The notes below the pieces were generated by a model. That model had not been told where the DNA came from. It worked only from the letters and a program-made list of their open reading frames with translations, and did not search any database. From Candidatus Uhrbacteria bacterium (GTDB lineage Bacteria > Patescibacteriota > Patescibacteriia > UBA9934 > GWF2-40-263), in NCBI GenBank assembly GCA_018700535.1, contig JABITQ010000072.1, positions 1-54,077 on the forward strand: a DNA stretch of 54,077 nucleotides, written 5' to 3'. Below, piece by piece: positions 42,683-50,446 of the stretch; position 1 is the stretch's first letter; each line of letters starts with the position of its first letter. Both the position numbers and the translations under genes were made by a program.

Positions 42683-43503
42683 AGTCGATCTTTGAGGTAA
42701 GTAGCCAGTCGATCATCAAGGGCTGCGACAACATTCTTGATACACAAGTCGTGCTCGCGTATGTAGTCGCCAGCTACCTTGATTCTCTCTTTGAGATGGC
42801 TAGGACGTTGTTTTGTGATCGCGAACAGACGATCGTACAATGGGATGTTGTTGTTTTGCAGGCGATTGATTTCTTTGGAAAGATCGAATGATGAACCTGC
42901 TTGTGTAGATATCTCAATGAGCATTGCGACCGCAGCAAGTTCCTCGCTGCATTCTCGGCGCGCTCTGCTCAGATTGTCTTGAATGCTGTCGTGCCATGAG
43001 TCTTTGTGGATGAATCCGAGCTCTTGGCGTTTTCGGTAGGTTTCCCACCGCTCGATGCAGAGGTTGACCACTGTGGTGCTTGCACATATATTCGAGCATA
43101 GTCTGGCAAGCTCGTTGTTGAACACTCCTTCCTCAATCGGTAGTCGCATTCTGACTTCGTACTTGTGGAGATTCCATGCCGCGCGAATCGCTGGGATTGC
43201 TAGGATGAGAAGAACTAGTCCGCTACAAAGTGCAACATTCCCCAAGAGCGTGTAGGAGGCGGTGATGATCGAGGTCGCCAGACTTTCTGGTCCAACGCTC
43301 TTCATATATTCGATGACCATTTGGCTGTTGGTCATGAATGCGGCATAGAGAGCACACACCACCGTTATGGCCAGTGCGATGACAGCATGTCGTACCGATG
43401 TGCGCCATTTCTCTCTCAAGCCCTTCAGCAGGATTCCATCCCGAGCTTTTGAGTGTTTGCTCGCAAGGATTTTCACTTGGCTTGGTGTGTTCAATTGTTC
43501 CAT
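42673..43503 (-). CDS. Membrane orphan protein, 276 aa
   Basis: Not recognised. A basic cytoplasmic N-terminus (about 1-36) is followed by a membrane helix (about 38-60, AVIALAITVVCALYAAFM) and a long hydrophobic region (about 72-108, probably two helices). A helical, charged C-terminal domain carries CSNICASTTVVNLCIERWETYRKRQ. GGAG lies 7 nt before the ATG. The promoter's -35 overlaps the stop codon of prmC. Composition differs from the host genes. Another single-gene unit. Confidence 0.6.
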   Translation of the reverse strand: MEQLNTPSQVKILASKHSKARDGILLKGLREKWRTSVRHAVIALAITVVCALYAAFMTNSQMVIEYMKSVGPESLATSIITASYTLLGNVALCSGLVLLILAIPAIRAAWNLHKYEVRMRLPIEEGVFNNELARLCSNICASTTVVNLCIERWETYRKRQELGFIHKDSWHDSIQDNLSRARRECSEELAAVAMLIEISTQAGSSFDLSKEINRLQNNNIPLYDRLFAITKQRPSHLKERIKVAGDYIREHDLCIKNVVAALDDRLATYLKDRLVA

Positions 43504-43525
43504 TTGATTCTCCGGTTCTCGAAAA

Positions 43526-43553
43526 ATGAGACGGTGCGAGTTTAGCTAATTAC
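43526..43553 (-). promoter_or_regulatory. Promoter of membrane orphan
   Basis: TTGACA followed by a 16-nt spacer and TAAACT. The TGA inside TTGACA is the stop codon of prmC (43565-43563), so the -35 hexamer itself lies at about 43566-43561 and the -10 near 43544-43539. Coordinates given span the -10 and spacer. Confidence 0.5.
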
Positions 43554-43562
43554 TCGGTTTTG

Positions 43563-44471
43563 TCAACACTTCATGTAAGCAATGCGTTTGTTTCCCTGAA
43601 GATCTTTGAGAATTTCCACGGATATTTCAGGAAAGAACGATTCGATCATGCGTTTGATCTTGTGTTCCTGCTCTGGATCGATTTCCATGAGTACGTGGAT
43701 TGCTCGGGGGAGTACGCGTCTGTGTGCCTTGAGTTGTTTGAACAGCTCTTTGTACGCATCCAGACCGTCTGTGCCGGCTGTGAGTGCCAGGGTGGGTTCA
43801 AAGGTTACTTCGGGTTGCAGGTCCTCCATCTGTGCGATTGTGAGGTAGGGGAGGTTTGCGGCGATGATGAGCGTTTCGAACGGGTAGATGTTTGAAACGT
43901 GGTTTGCCCCTGTGCGATGGAGGGTGGTGAAGAGGCGGATGATTGGTTCTAGAATCGATCCGTGCTGGAAATCGATTGAAGACTCAACGTTGTGAACCTG
44001 TGCATTTTGTTTTGCAATGTTGAGAGCACCTTGGTCGATGTCGATGGCGATCACATGCTGTTTTGTTTCTGCAGCAAGTGTGATGGCAATGGCACCAGAC
44101 CCTGTTCCAATATCAACGAGGAGTGTGCGATCAGGGTCGGACTCCTTTGTGAGCTCAATCGCTTTTTCTACCAACGACTCAGTGGCAGGGCGGGGGATGA
44201 GCACAGAAGGATCGGTGGTAAATGTTCTTGAGAAAAAATCTTTGCGCCCCAAGATGTAGGCGATGGGCTCTCGAGACACTCTTCGGTCTACAAGAAGACT
44301 AAATTGTTCTTCTTGGTGTGTACGGATTTTGTCGCTGAAATGCGAAAATAACCACGCCTTTTTTACATCAAGGGTAGTTGATAGGAGAATTTCGGCATCG
44401 AGCATGGGTGAGTCGATCCCGGCTTTCTTTAGCTTGTTGTTCGCCCATTGCAAGGCTTCCATGATAGTCAT
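43563..44471 (-). CDS. prmC: Peptide-chain release factor glutamine methyltransferase
   Basis: Methylates the Gln of the GGQ motif in release factors. The helical N-terminal domain recognises the factor (about 1-80), then EPIAYILGRKDFF precedes the SAM-binding Rossmann domain (LVDIGTGSGAIAITLA). The catalytic motif, usually NPPY, is NLPY here (AANLPYLT). At 302 aa the length is normal. prfA lies three units upstream on the same strand, separated by a nucleotidyltransferase and a large RNA. The TGA stop is shared with the next promoter. Confidence 0.9.
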   Translation of the reverse strand: MTIMEALQWANNKLKKAGIDSPMLDAEILLSTTLDVKKAWLFSHFSDKIRTHQEEQFSLLVDRRVSREPIAYILGRKDFFSRTFTTDPSVLIPRPATESLVEKAIELTKESDPDRTLLVDIGTGSGAIAITLAAETKQHVIAIDIDQGALNIAKQNAQVHNVESSIDFQHGSILEPIIRLFTTLHRTGANHVSNIYPFETLIIAANLPYLTIAQMEDLQPEVTFEPTLALTAGTDGLDAYKELFKQLKAHRRVLPRAIHVLMEIDPEQEHKIKRMIESFFPEISVEILKDLQGNKRIAYMKC

Positions 44472-44482
44472 ACATGCACCCT

Positions 44483-44525
44483 AAACAAAAAGAAGACCCG
44501 GAGCAACCTTTCGGTTAACTCCGGG
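44483..44525 (-). terminator. Terminator of the large RNA
   Basis: CCCGGAG / CTCCGGG with an inner AACC / GGTT closing on a GAAA loop; on the minus strand it is followed by TCTTCTTTTTGTTT. Confidence 0.85.
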
Positions 44526-45647
44526 CCAGCAGTCACTTTATAATCACCAGCGTAGTTGATGATCATTTGGGTGACGTTTCCAACGGGGAGGTGGTACGGC
44601 CACGAGGACTTCATCGGTCTGTTGCCAGACATCGTCCATCGCAGCTCGACACCAAACCTCTTACCGTTCCTCTGACTGAACTAGGCTTGTAGGCTTCGTT
44701 CGCTGGTTTTCAATGTTCCCAGGGCGGTCGGGCAACGATGAATTGCCATCTGGCCTGTGGGGCTACGTTTCCTTTCGGTTGCGTTCCATCTATAACGAGC
44801 AGTCTTTTTGAGGTTCACAGGGTGCCTCAGTTGCATTGCCAAGGTTTCATTTCTGCTACCTTGTTCGGGTCGTGAGAGGTGGTCCCTCGATCCGTGTGCA
44901 TTGCGTCTGTTTCACGCTTGGCATCAGGTTTGCACTTGATGTTCAAGGTCTGTGAAAGAAGCGTACAGCATTCTTTCGTTTGCTGTGCTGTGAGCTTGTC
45001 TATTGGATAGATGTCGCTCGGGTTAACCCTTCTTCAAGTTGTCTCTCGACGCATTTCAGGGTGGGGTTGGTTGTTCGGTTGCTTTTGACCATTTGACGTA
45101 CTTTGAAACGTTAGCTTCATTGGTGCCAAGGCTCCAAATCCACCCTTTTCGGGAATCGTTTCTTTCAAATGCGATCGTGTCTTTTTGGTTGTGCAAGCAC
45201 AGCTTTCAATGTGGCGATCTGGTGAGCTCTATTCAACGCTACCGATGCAGCGTGTCTTTTTACTCGCTCAGGCTTTGGTTGTGTTCCCCGTTGGGACCAC
45301 GTCTTTGAGCTTGAGTTGATTGAGTTTTGTCGCCAGTGTGTCGGCAATTTATTCAATCGTGTCCGTTTTACCGAACGAGCGTTAGTTTCGACTCGATGCG
45401 ATCAGCGTGTTTGCACCGAAGTGCGCACGTGCCATTCATCTCGTCTCGTAAACGTTTCGCCCATTCCATTCGCTGTTGCGTTCACCTTGCGGATTCTGCT
45501 TTTGCGTTTGGTCGACGTTCGTCTTTTGCATTATCGATTCAACTTTCGTCCGAACCGTCCTGCTAAGATGTTGGTCTTTCAGGTTTAGCTTGCGCTGCAC
45601 CCTGGGTCTCATGTTGCGTTGCCGAAGCTCTGCGTCACTCGAACGTG
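44483..45647 (-). ncRNA. Large structured non-coding RNA, about 1165 nt
   Basis: A 1.28-kb stretch without a plausible gene. On the minus strand a promoter (45681-45654) opens it and an intrinsic terminator (44497-44525) closes it. Perfect local helices occur throughout, for example (plus coordinates) 44591-44594/44600-44603; 44617-44621/44626-44630 with a GCAA loop; 44731-44735/44743-44747; 44771-44778 with a GAAA loop; 44809-44813/44825-44829; 44840-44845/44858-44863; 44914-44919/44959-44964 enclosing 44922-44926/44937-44941; 44965-44970/44981-44986; 45413-45416/45421-45424 with a UUCG loop; 45514-45521/45551-45559 with one bulge; 45587-45591/45625-45629. Reading frames are all short with no family signal. 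It is not RNase P RNA, tmRNA or SRP RNA by signature. It resembles large ornate RNAs such as OLE, ROOL or GOLLD only in size and style. Confidence 0.7.
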
Positions 45648-45653
45648 ATGACT

Positions 45654-45681
45654 ATGCTATCAGGAAATAATATTGTGTCAA
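45654..45681 (-). promoter_or_regulatory. Promoter of the large RNA
   Basis: TTGACA (45681-45676), a 16-nt spacer and TAGCAT (45659-45654). Predicted start near 45647. Confidence 0.6.
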
Positions 45682-45689
45682 CAGCTGGT

Positions 45690-45717
45690 TTATCAACAAA
45701 ACTATTAGTTATCCACA
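45690..45717. other. Pair of DnaA-box-like 9-mers
   Basis: TTATCAACA (45690-45698) and the perfect consensus TTATCCACA (45709-45717), same orientation and 19 bp apart, between the large-RNA promoter and the nucleotidyltransferase terminator. Protein binding is unproven. Confidence 0.35.
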
Positions 45718-45722
45718 GAAAC

Positions 45723-45752
45723 AAAAAACCATTCGCGTGTTTGCGGATGGTT
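45723..45752 (-). terminator. Terminator of nucleotidyltransferase gene
   Basis: A 10-bp stem, AACCATTCGC / GCGGATGGTT (45727-45736 with 45743-45752), with one wobble pair. On the minus strand TTTTTTGTTT follows. Confidence 0.8.
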
Positions 45753-46411
45753 TATGCAGTGAGTGCACGTGCTGCCTCTAGCTGATTGTGCGTACCAACT
45801 TGGTGCCAGTGTGTTGCTTGGACCATTTGGATTTGTACTTTGCGACTAATGCGCTCGAGTGTTTGTGGCAAACCAAGTTCGGTATGGTCGCCTACATATA
45901 TCTGCACAGGATCTTGTTCGAACAATGTTGTTCCAAGGACATAGGCACCGCAGACCGCTGTGGAGCCTGGTCCAAGTTGGATGAAACAATCATCGAGATT
46001 GCTAAGTGCAGCAAACGTGAGTGATCGATCGACTTCGTGAACGAGCATAGACCATTCGTGTTTGATGAGTTGCTCAAGGTCGTCTTGTGTGTACAGATCG
46101 TCTGCATTGATGACCAAAAACTTATCGTGCAGATGTTCCTGTGCCAACCAGAGCGCTCCAGCCGTTCCATTCAGTGGTTCTTGTACCAAGTACCGAATTG
46201 GGATCCCATTCCACGCATCACCAAGCTGTTCGATGATTTGTTCACGCAAGTGGTTTACGATAACAATCAACTCATCGATCGCGCTTGGGAGTGCATCGAG
46301 AACATGTTCGATAAGTGGCTTTTCCCCAACAGCAATGAGGGGTTTGGGTGTTGAGATTGTAAGTGGGTGCAGGCGTGTGCCTTTGCCTGCAGCAAGGATG
46401 ACAGCTTGCAT
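45752..46411 (-). CDS. Sugar-phosphate nucleotidyltransferase
   Basis: An NTP_transferase-family protein, 219 aa, that would join a nucleoside triphosphate to a sugar-1-phosphate. The signature is AVILAAGKGTRLHPLT with TPKPLI; the metal-binding aspartates are in INADDLY, and QEPLNGTAGALWLA is the nucleotide-binding part. It is the short form without a C-terminal left-handed beta-helix. The sugar cannot be told. It starts three bases after the prfA stop, so it is cotranscribed with prfA. Confidence 0.85.
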   Translation of the reverse strand: MQAVILAAGKGTRLHPLTISTPKPLIAVGEKPLIEHVLDALPSAIDELIVIVNHLREQIIEQLGDAWNGIPIRYLVQEPLNGTAGALWLAQEHLHDKFLVINADDLYTQDDLEQLIKHEWSMLVHEVDRSLTFAALSNLDDCFIQLGPGSTAVCGAYVLGTTLFEQDPVQIYVGDHTELGLPQTLERISRKVQIQMVQATHWHQVGTHNQLEAARALTA

Positions 46412-46414
46412 AGC

Positions 46415-47488
46415 TTAGTTGATCTCTGAGAGTTTCTCTTCCATCTCAGCTCCTTTAAGGTCGTCAATGAGTGGTTGGAGTTCGCCGGTAAGAACGCCAG
46501 CGATGTTGTGGTAGCTCTTTTTAATGCGATGGTCTGTAATACGATCTTGTGGAAAGTTGTAGGTGCGGATTTTTTCAGATCTGCTTCCAGTTCCAATTTG
46601 CCCACGTCGCGCATCTTCTCTTTCTTTGCGAGCTTTTTCGCGTTCCATATCGTAAATACGTGCACGCATAATAGAAAGTGCTCGCTCCTTGTTTTGCTTT
46701 TGTGAGCGCTCCTCCTGACAGTATACGATCATTCCAGTTGGGATGTGGATGATGCGGATGGCTGAGTAGGTTGTGTTTACGCTCTGTCCACCAGCACCGG
46801 TTGAGGTGGTGGCTTCGATTGTTAAATCTTTCATGTCGAGTTGAACGTCGACCTCTTCTGCTTCTGGTAGTACGGCAACCGTGATGGTTGAAGTATGAAT
46901 GCGTCCTTGCTTTTCTGTCTCAGGAACACGTTGCACACGATGTACTCCAGATTCAAATTTCAAATTACTAAAAACGTTTGATCCTTTGATACCAAACGAA
47001 ACTTCTTTAAACCCACCAACATCGTTGCGACTTGCACCGATCAGTTCCATCTTCCATCCTTGTCCTTCTGCAAACAACTGGTACATGCGCATTAGCTCAG
47101 CTGCAAACAAGGATGCTTCGTCGCCACCAGCTCCTGCGCGAATTTCAACAATGATGTTTTTCTTATCCATTGGGTCTGGGGGGATAAGAGCGAACGTGAG
47201 TTCTTGCTCAAGTGCAGGGATTGTTTTTTCAAGTTCGTCGATTTCTTCTTGCGCAAGCTCTTTCATCTCATCGTCCTCTGCCTCAACGAGTGTGGAGCGT
47301 GCTCCTTCGAGGTCTGTTGAAGCTTTTTCGTAGCGTTCGCCAATTTCAACAATCGCTCGTTCAGCCGCATAAGCTTCGTTTAGTTCACGAAGTTTTTTGG
47401 TATCAGAAAGCAACTCGGGATCCATGAGAGAGGACTCGAGTTCTTTTAAGCGAGTTTTGTGAGCGTTGAATTGGGTGAGTAGATTCAT
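46415..47488 (-). CDS. prfA: Peptide chain release factor 1
   Basis: Reads UAA and UAG. The recognition tripeptide PET (RVPETEKQGRIHT) fits the P-x-T of RF1 rather than the SPF of RF2. The catalytic GGQ lies in TSTGAGGQSVNTTYS. The N-terminal helical domain and the basic helix (EREKARKEREDARR) complete 357 aa. The start is MNLLTQF at 47488; an in-frame ATG at 47509 would start inside the rpmE terminator hairpin region. Confidence 0.95.
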   Translation of the reverse strand: MNLLTQFNAHKTRLKELESSLMDPELLSDTKKLRELNEAYAAERAIVEIGERYEKASTDLEGARSTLVEAEDDEMKELAQEEIDELEKTIPALEQELTFALIPPDPMDKKNIIVEIRAGAGGDEASLFAAELMRMYQLFAEGQGWKMELIGASRNDVGGFKEVSFGIKGSNVFSNLKFESGVHRVQRVPETEKQGRIHTSTITVAVLPEAEEVDVQLDMKDLTIEATTSTGAGGQSVNTTYSAIRIIHIPTGMIVYCQEERSQKQNKERALSIMRARIYDMEREKARKEREDARRGQIGTGSRSEKIRTYNFPQDRITDHRIKKSYHNIAGVLTGELQPLIDDLKGAEMEEKLSEIN

Positions 47489-47496
47489 ATGGATAC

Positions 47497-47525
47497 AAAA
47501 AGCGTCCAATCGAAAGGACGCTTTT
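47497..47525 (-). terminator. Terminator between rpmE and prfA
   Basis: AAAAGCGTCC / GGACGCTTTT with an 8-nt loop and T runs on both strands. Confidence 0.8.
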
Positions 47526-47535
47526 CATTATACCG

Positions 47536-47826
47536 TTAAGCTGCTTTTTCTGCTTCCTCACGCTTTGCTTTCTTTTCAGCATCACGCTTTGCATGCTTTT
47601 CTTTCTTCCCAGTAATCGCTTCTGATTTCTTTGTAAGGCGAGTCTGGAACTTCTCAACACGACGAGCTGTATCGATGATCTTCTGCTTACCAGTGTAGAA
47701 CGGGTGACACTTGTGGCAGAGCTCGATGCTGATCTCTTTTAGTGTTGAACCAATGGTGACCTTTTCTCCACAGGCGCAAGAGATCTTGCTGTCGGTAAAA
47801 TATTCTGGGTGGATTTCTTTTTTCAT
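47536..47826 (-). CDS. rpmE: 50S ribosomal protein L31, long-tailed
   Basis: bL31 of the zinc-binding type: the Cys residues in SCACGEK and ELCHKCHPFYTG form the zinc site. The family domain ends near residue 65. The remaining 30 residues are a Lys/Glu/Ala-rich helix (KHAKRDAEKKAKREEAEKAA), an extension beyond the usual 65-85 aa. It has its own promoter, divergent from rpsB. Confidence 0.93.
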   Translation of the reverse strand: MKKEIHPEYFTDSKISCACGEKVTIGSTLKEISIELCHKCHPFYTGKQKIIDTARRVEKFQTRLTKKSEAITGKKEKHAKRDAEKKAKREEAEKAA

Positions 47827-47865
47827 ATGGTTTCCACGCTTAATACGTGTACTTATTACGGCGGG

Positions 47866-47894
47866 AGAATAGCAATATGGTTTGATTGTGTCAA
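47866..47894 (-). promoter_or_regulatory. Promoter of rpmE
   Basis: TTGACA (47894-47889), a 17-nt spacer and TATTCT (47871-47866) on the minus strand. Confidence 0.7.
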
Positions 47895-47915
47895 TAGGCT
47901 GAACTGAATCTTTTA

Positions 47916-47944
47916 TTGACCAAAATCAAGCTTTATCCTATACT
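47916..47944 (+). promoter_or_regulatory. Promoter of rpsB-tsf
   Basis: TTGACC (47916-47921), a 17-nt spacer and TATACT (47939-47944). It gives a leader of about 90 nt before rpsB, long enough to hold a regulatory structure; a second TATAAT lies at 47999-48004. Confidence 0.7.
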
Positions 47945-48043
47945 CGCGCACATAATAAATCTACACAGATGGATAGAACAGACGACCGGATCCTCCCTAT
48001 ATAATGGGCCCGGCGCTGCCATCGAAGTCTAAAAAGGAAACTT

Positions 48044-48775
48044 ATGCCAAAGATCCCATCATTGGTCGACATGCTCCAAGCGGGCATGCATTTCGGTCAT
48101 CGCACATCCCGCTGGCATCCTAAGATGCGAGAATACATCTTCGGAGCACGTTCAGGAGTACACATTATTAACCTAGAGGCGACTCAGAAGCAGCTTGAAG
48201 AAGCGCTTGAGTTTTTGAAGGGTATTGCTGCTCGTGGTGGTGTTATCATGTTTGTTGGTACAAAGACACAGGCAAAGGGCTTGGTTAAAAAGTACGCAGA
48301 AGCATGTGGAATGCCATACGTTACTGAGCGTTGGCTCGGTGGAACACTTACAAACTTTAAACAGATTCGTGAGACACTTAAGCGTTTGAAAAAGCTTAAG
48401 GATCAGCGTGACAAGGGTGAGCTTCGTAAGTACACCAAGAAAGAGCAGCTCATGATCACTCGTGATATCGAGGAGATGGAGCACAAGATTGGTGGTATTC
48501 AAAATGTTACACGTGTTCCTGAAGCGATCTTTGTTGTCGATGTCCGCACAGAAAAAACAGCGATTGCTGAAGCGAACACGATCAACACAAAAGTGGTTGC
48601 AATGTGTGACACAAACGTGAACCCATCAAAGGTTCATAAAGTTATTCCTGCGAACGATGACGCTGTGAAGTCAATTGAGATGGTTCTCAAGCTTGTGACT
48701 GACGCGATCAAAGAAGGAAAGGCTGGCGCTGCACAGGTGGCAGCAAGCAGAGCAAAAGTAGTAGTCAAAAAATAA
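48044..48775 (+). CDS. rpsB: 30S ribosomal protein S2
   Basis: uS2, 243 aa. Family segments: MLQAGMHFGHRTSRWHPKM, IFGARSGVHIINLEAT, YVTERWLGGTLTNFKQI and DVRTEKTAIAEANTINTKVV. A coiled-coil insertion (KRLKKLKDQRDKG) is as expected. AAGGA lies shortly before the ATG, one of the few core genes here with a Shine-Dalgarno-like site. It is followed after 21 bases by tsf, the usual order. Confidence 0.97.
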   Translation: MPKIPSLVDMLQAGMHFGHRTSRWHPKMREYIFGARSGVHIINLEATQKQLEEALEFLKGIAARGGVIMFVGTKTQAKGLVKKYAEACGMPYVTERWLGGTLTNFKQIRETLKRLKKLKDQRDKGELRKYTKKEQLMITRDIEEMEHKIGGIQNVTRVPEAIFVVDVRTEKTAIAEANTINTKVVAMCDTNVNPSKVHKVIPANDDAVKSIEMVLKLVTDAIKEGKAGAAQVAASRAKVVVKK

Positions 48776-48796
48776 AAATTTACAACAAAACACACT

Positions 48797-49384
48797 ATGG
48801 CAATTGATGCCAAACTTGTTGCTGAGCTTCGTGCACAAACCGGAGCTGGTATGATGGACGCAAAGAAAGCACTTGAAGAGAGTGGGGGAGATCTTGAAAA
48901 AGCTTCTGAGCTACTTCGTGAGAGAGGTGCTGCGAAGGCTGCTAAAAAAGCAGACCGTGCGACCAACGAAGGTCGTGTGCACGCTTACCTTCACTCAACA
49001 GGAAAGTTAGGAGCAATGGTAGAGGTATTGTGTGAGACAGATTTTGTCGCGCGCAACGAAGCGTTCATCGAGTTCTGTAACGACCTTGCAGTTCACGTGA
49101 GCGCATCAGAACCTCTCTTCCTCAATCGTGAGGATGTCCCAGCAGACATGGTTGAGAAAGAAAAGGGATTGTTTGTTCGCGAGATGGAAGCACAAGGAAA
49201 ACCTGCAGACGTTATCGAGAAGATTGTCGAGGGTAAAATGAACAAGTGGTACGGAGAAATTTGTTTGATGGAGCAACGCTTTATCAAGGACGAAGATCTC
49301 ACGATCGCAGATTTTGTTCAGCGCAAGATTGCTTCTCTTGGAGAGAACATGCAACTTCGGCGCTTTGCACGATTCAATATCTAG
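48797..49384 (+). CDS. tsf: Elongation factor Ts, short form
   Basis: The nucleotide exchange factor for EF-Tu. The N-terminal UBA-like domain has LRAQTGAGMMDAKKALEE, and the core includes NEGRVHAYLHSTGKLGAMVE and the TDFVARN motif that contacts EF-Tu. At 195 aa it is the short single-core form, as in Thermus, rather than the 280-aa form with a duplicated core. Confidence 0.96.
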   Translation: MAIDAKLVAELRAQTGAGMMDAKKALEESGGDLEKASELLRERGAAKAAKKADRATNEGRVHAYLHSTGKLGAMVEVLCETDFVARNEAFIEFCNDLAVHVSASEPLFLNREDVPADMVEKEKGLFVREMEAQGKPADVIEKIVEGKMNKWYGEICLMEQRFIKDEDLTIADFVQRKIASLGENMQLRRFARFNI

Positions 49385-49390
49385 AGTTTA

Positions 49391-49418
49391 AAAAAGACAG
49401 GCCACGTGCCTGTCTTTT
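49391..49418 (+). terminator. Terminator of rpsB-tsf
   Basis: AAAAGACAGGC / GCCTGTCTTTT with a 5-nt loop (49392-49418). Confidence 0.85.
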
Positions 49419-49425
49419 GGTTTGG

Positions 49426-49434
49426 TGGTAAAAT
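49426..49434 (+). promoter_or_regulatory. Extended -10 of gap (probably leaderless)
   Basis: TGGTAAAAT ends 8 nt before the ATG at 49443. The region for a -35 lies in the tsf terminator and shows no match. Confidence 0.55.
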
Positions 49435-49442
49435 ACAGACCT

Positions 49443-50444
49443 ATGATACGAGTTGCTATTAACGGGTTTGGCCGCATAGGCCGCACAACTTTACGCGCAG
49501 GTCTTGGGCGCAAGGGGATTCGCTTTGTTGCGATTAATGATTTGAGTGATCCCAAGTCGCTTGCTTACTTGTTAAAGCACGATTCTGTCTTTCGTACGCT
49601 TGGTGTGTCTGTGAAGGCTGGAAAAGATTTTATCCAGGTTGGGAAACAGAAGATCCCTGTTTATTCTGAAAAAGATCCATCGAAGCTTCCGTGGGCAAAG
49701 CACAAGGTTGATGTCGTTATTGAGTCAACAGGATTTTTCCGCAAGGAGGCGGATGCGCAAAAGCACATTGATGCTGGTGCGCGAAAGGTTGTTATCTCTG
49801 CTCCGTCTGAAGACGCGCCAACGTTTTTGATGGGGGTAAACCACAAGGTGTGTAAGCGTAATCAGAATGTTGTAAGTAATGCATCGTGTACAACCAACTC
49901 GGTTGCACCGGTCGCACAAATCCTTGACGAAGCTTTTGGAATTAAAAAAGCGATGCTGACAACGATTCACTCCGTAACTGCACAACAGAACATTGTTGAT
50001 GGATTGCCTCGTGGAAAAGATTTGAGACGTGGTCGTTCAGCACTCATCAACATGATCCCTACAACAACAGGTGCAGCTGTAGCAACAACGCAGGCTATGC
50101 CGCAGCTTAAAAATAAGTTTGATGGGATTGCTGTGCGTGTGCCATCCATTGATGTGTCGTTAACTGACTTTACGTTTGTCTTAAAAAAGAAGACTACGCG
50201 TGAAGAGATTAATGCGTTGTTTTCAAAGTCTGCGAAGAGTGGTCGTTGGAAAGGAATTCTTGGTGTCACTGATGAGCCATTGGTTTCATCAGACATGATT
50301 GGTAGTCCTTATGGTGCGATGGTGGACCTTGGTATGACACGTGTTGTCGATGGTGATCTTGTAAAAGTCCTCTCGTGGTACGACAACGAGTGGGGGTATA
50401 CGCAGCAATTACTTTCTTTGGCTGAGTATGTAGCTAAACTCTAG
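49443..50444 (+). CDS. gap: Glyceraldehyde-3-phosphate dehydrogenase
   Basis: Oxidises and phosphorylates glyceraldehyde-3-phosphate. It has the N-terminal NAD fold INGFGRIGR, the catalytic Cys149 in SNASCTTN, and the later segments TTGAAVATTQAMPQLKNKFDG, RVPSIDVSLTDFT and WYDNEWGYTQQL. It is 333 aa. The start is the ATG at 49443; an open frame further left runs through the terminator and promoter. It opens a plus-strand run with pgk and eno, so this organism has at least the lower part of glycolysis. Confidence 0.96.
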   Translation: MIRVAINGFGRIGRTTLRAGLGRKGIRFVAINDLSDPKSLAYLLKHDSVFRTLGVSVKAGKDFIQVGKQKIPVYSEKDPSKLPWAKHKVDVVIESTGFFRKEADAQKHIDAGARKVVISAPSEDAPTFLMGVNHKVCKRNQNVVSNASCTTNSVAPVAQILDEAFGIKKAMLTTIHSVTAQQNIVDGLPRGKDLRRGRSALINMIPTTTGAAVATTQAMPQLKNKFDGIAVRVPSIDVSLTDFTFVLKKKTTREEINALFSKSAKSGRWKGILGVTDEPLVSSDMIGSPYGAMVDLGMTRVVDGDLVKVLSWYDNEWGYTQQLLSLAEYVAKL

Positions 50445-50446
50445 GT

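Noticed and set aside
45039..45588. Short open frames (60-90 codons) inside the large RNA
   Set aside because: They overlap in several frames on both strands, have no Shine-Dalgarno site and show no domain pattern.
44483..45647. RNase P RNA, tmRNA or a self-splicing intron
   Set aside because: I found no GAGGAAAGTCC or ACAGAAA RNase P elements, no tRNA-like domain and no group II domain V pattern; the length is also wrong for RNase P RNA and tmRNA.
45690..45717. A replication origin
   Set aside because: Only two boxes, no dnaA or dnaN nearby and no clear AT-rich unwinding element; skew cannot be judged from one window.
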